Source: Bacteroidales bacterium (GTDB lineage Bacteria > Bacteroidota > Bacteroidia > Bacteroidales > Tenuifilaceae). Taken from it: 64,000 nucleotides of DNA. This document shows, one piece after another, positions 61,808-64,000 of the stretch. Position 1 is the first letter of the stretch, and each line of letters opens with the position of its first letter. Location of the stretch: positions 1 through 64,000 of the forward strand of contig JABFRB010000001.1 in assembly GCA_013141385.1 (NCBI GenBank), written 5' to 3'. The notes under the pieces are model-generated. The model worked only from the letters and a program-made list of their open reading frames with translations, made no database searches and was not told the origin of the DNA. Position numbers and translations under genes: made by a program.

Positions 61808-64000
61808 ATGAAAGCAAAGTTTTTCTTATTTGGGTTAATGATTATAATCTATACTCAAATATCATCTATTTCGCTATTTGCTCAATCTGATACTGCTCAA
61901 AATCCTTATGGAATTGTGTGGAGCGAAATTAAGACTGTATTTAATAAAGCAGATATCCATGGATTGTCGGTTATTATTGTAGATGAAAAAAAAACATACA
62001 TTCAAAACTTTGGATATGCAGATATTGAAAATAAAATTTCTGTTACTTCCAAAACTCTATTTGAGTTAGGTTCAACATCTAAAGCTTTTACTGCACTGGC
62101 GATTCTCCATTTGAAAGAAGAAGGCTTGTTGGGATTAGATGATTATGTGTCTAAATACATACCCTGGTTTAAAACGTATTTCAAAGGAAAAGAAGTTAAA
62201 ATAACAATAGATCAGCTGTTACATCATACGTCAGGAATTCCAACTGAGTCAATCTCGAAGATTCCAAAAGGAGTTGGAGCTAAGATGCTCCAAAAAACAG
62301 TTGAATTAATAAACAATTGTGAATTAAATAATTATCCTGGAGTAGAGTATGAATATGCCACAATTAATTATGATATTCTTGGATTAATTATAGAAAAGAT
62401 TAGTGACCTAACATTCGAAGAGTATTTACAAATAAATATATTTCAACCCTTGGATTTAAATTCTACTTCGGTTGGAAAACCTGTTAATAGTAATTTTTCA
62501 AAAGGATATAAAATAAGTTTCTTTTCACCATTAGAATATCGAGCCCCAAGATTTGATGGGAACAATCCTGCTGGATATATAATATCAAATGGAGAGGATA
62601 TGGCTAAATGGCTAAAACACCAACTCTTTCTTGATACAAATTGTTATGAAGAAATAATAAAAAAATCACACCTACCAGATTTTACAGTTAAGCCAAGGGG
62701 ATTATCTTCATATGCTTTTGGTTGGCATGTAAACCCATATGGGGAACCAAAAATATATCACGAAGGTTTAAATCCGAATTTTTCCTCATTTATAGGATTT
62801 CTTCCTCATAAAAAAATAGGTATCGTTATATTGGCAAATTCTAATAGTGATTATACCCCCTATTTAGGGGAAATAATTATGAAGATTTTCAATAATGAAG
62901 ATATCTCAGAAATATCAGAGCCGGAAAATAGCGTTGATAAGATGTGCTCTTTGGTTTCTATCATTCTTATAGTCTTAATAGTTGGCATATTTATCCTTTT
63001 AGTGTGGATTATTAAAGGTATAATAAAAGGAGAAAGAAGAATTAAAATGTTAAATAGTAGAGAAATCCTGATTTTATTAGGAGGACTTCTTTTAACATTA
63101 CCATTTCTTTATGGTGTTTATTTATTGCCTAAGGCAATGACTAACTTCTCTTGGGAGATTGCAATTGTATGGGCACCAAAATCATTTTTATTTGGTTGTA
63201 TTTTATTTGTTTGCACGGTGGTCGGAGCATGGCTTTTGAGTGCATTATCAACGTTAATTCCTACAAAAAATCAATATTATAGTTCGTTACCTATGATTTT
63301 GATACTTAGTATAATGTCTGGATTAGCGAATATGTGCATAATTTTAATATTACTAAATGCTATTGGAAACGAAACCAATATTGGTTTTCTTTTATACTAT
63401 TTTGCTTTGGCATTAGTATTTTATATTTCAAGTAGAAAAATCGTGCAAACAAAATTAATAAATATTTCATTATCTATTGTTTACGAATTGCGCATGAAGT
63501 TAATAAATAAGATATTCTTATCTTCTTTCCAGAAATTTGAAAAAATAGATAATGGGCGCATATATGCTACATTGACTCAAGATACAGCAACGATTTCTAA
63601 CTCAGTTAATATAATAATTAGTTTATTATCAAATGCGATAACCATAATTGGAGTTTTTATTTATCTAGGCACTATATCATTAACGGCAATGTTTTCAATC
63701 CTTTCAGTAATACTCTGTGTTGCAACTTTATATTTTATAATTAGTAAGCGAACAAATATTTTGTTTGAACAAGCCAGAGACTCTGCAAATGTTTTTTCAA
63801 GACTAATAAATGGATTATTATATGGTTTTAAAGAATTAAGTTTATCGGGTCTGAAGAAGAAAGAATACACCTTTGAAGTAGAGGGCTGTTGTTCTGAGTT
63901 ACGAGACAAATCTAGTTTTGCTTTAATAAAATTTGTAAATGTATTCTTAGTTGGCGAAACACTACTAATAATGGTTTTATGTACCGTGAGTTTTGTAATC
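61808..64000 (+). CDS. Serine hydrolase fused to cyclic-peptide-type ABC exporter (partial, runs off end)
   Basis: 731 codons open to the window edge. Signal peptide FFLFGLMIIIYTQISSISLF. Residues about 35-365 are a beta-lactamase/PBP-like serine hydrolase with S89-T-S-K92 (ELGSTSKAFTALAI), YAT at 183-185 in place of the usual Y-x-N, and H318-E-G320. A membrane helix near 380-402 and two more to about 485 follow, then an ABC exporter membrane domain from about 495 (VYELRMKLINKIFLSSFQKF, DNGRIYATLTQDTATISNSV, FSRLINGLLYGFKELSLSGL). These blocks resemble the SyrD/PvdE cyclic-peptide exporter family. The ATP-binding domain would lie past 64000. This suggests export, and perhaps periplasmic processing, of a non-ribosomal peptide. 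The fusion is read in one continuous frame. Confidence 0.8.
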   Translation, partial: MKAKFFLFGLMIIIYTQISSISLFAQSDTAQNPYGIVWSEIKTVFNKADIHGLSVIIVDEKKTYIQNFGYADIENKISVTSKTLFELGSTSKAFTALAILHLKEEGLLGLDDYVSKYIPWFKTYFKGKEVKITIDQLLHHTSGIPTESISKIPKGVGAKMLQKTVELINNCELNNYPGVEYEYATINYDILGLIIEKISDLTFEEYLQINIFQPLDLNSTSVGKPVNSNFSKGYKISFFSPLEYRAPRFDGNNPAGYIISNGEDMAKWLKHQLFLDTNCYEEIIKKSHLPDFTVKPRGLSSYAFGWHVNPYGEPKIYHEGLNPNFSSFIGFLPHKKIGIVILANSNSDYTPYLGEIIMKIFNNEDISEISEPENSVDKMCSLVSIILIVLIVGIFILLVWIIKGIIKGERRIKMLNSREILILLGGLLLTLPFLYGVYLLPKAMTNFSWEIAIVWAPKSFLFGCILFVCTVVGAWLLSALSTLIPTKNQYYSSLPMILILSIMSGLANMCIILILLNAIGNETNIGFLLYYFALALVFYISSRKIVQTKLINISLSIVYELRMKLINKIFLSSFQKFEKIDNGRIYATLTQDTATISNSVNIIISLLSNAITIIGVFIYLGTISLTAMFSILSVILCVATLYFIISKRTNILFEQARDSANVFSRLINGLLYGFKELSLSGLKKKEYTFEVEGCCSELRDKSSFALIKFVNVFLVGETLLIMVLCTVSFVI

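Overview
The window (about 35-40% GC by eye) comes from a Bacteroidota chromosome, most likely a Bacteroidales-type lineage. The evidence is a fused SecDF, secreted proteins with type IX secretion (T9SS) C-terminal sorting domains, TonB-receptor/DUF4249/MG2 operons, Bacteroidota-type promoters (TAnnTTTG), and a peptide system of the kind known as the 'GG-Bacteroidales' family. I ran no database search; family names come from motifs and residues visible in the translations.

Layout. 1-12.2 kb (minus strand) is an Rhs polymorphic-toxin locus. A four-gene operon holds a GxxT/P-repeat fibre-like protein, a small YD-repeat/T9SS protein, a 2098-residue secreted SpvB/FG-GAP/Rhs protein and a small membrane protein (putative immunity). 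Downstream lie displaced Rhs C-terminal modules, immunity candidates and truncated genes, separated by copies of a roughly 70-240 bp repeat whose hairpin stem changes sequence but stays paired. 12.8-26.5 kb is mostly ordinary: saccharopine dehydrogenase family protein, a TonB receptor operon with a duplicated DUF4249 gene and a gene remnant, TrmN6-like methyltransferase, TIGR02757 protein, LolD-like ATPase and a GlmM-like phosphomutase. 26.5-31.7 kb is accessory: a secreted T9SS protein between two copies of the same repeat, then a two-gene putative defence operon (AbiC-like membrane protein plus a double-DUF262 protein). 32.8-37.7 kb encodes adaptor, permease and outer-membrane factor of a MacAB-TolC-like pump without a local ATPase.

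37.9-42.4 kb (minus) is the most striking part. Five small peptides with a shared leader ending in GG and a Cys-x-Cys-x-Cys-x-Cys core are followed by a radical SAM/SPASM maturase and a pseudo-radical-SAM partner. Two of the five (41276-41452 and 41780-41956) are only 58 codons long. 43.2-46.0 kb is a NarL-type two-component pair; 46.5-57.2 kb is housekeeping (retropepsin-like protease, SecDF, TatA, pseudouridine synthase, Era, Der, glycosyltransferase, RmuC).

57.7 kb to the end (plus) looks like the start of a second specialised-metabolite locus: a KamA-like radical SAM protein lacking the lysine-binding residues, a luciferase-like monooxygenase, a small STAS/SpoIIAA-like protein, and a 731-codon open frame running off the window. 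That frame joins a secreted beta-lactamase-like serine hydrolase to the membrane domain of a cyclic-peptide-type ABC exporter. The peptide-synthesising genes, if any, would lie beyond position 64000. No rRNA, tRNA, CRISPR array, integrase or transposase was seen.
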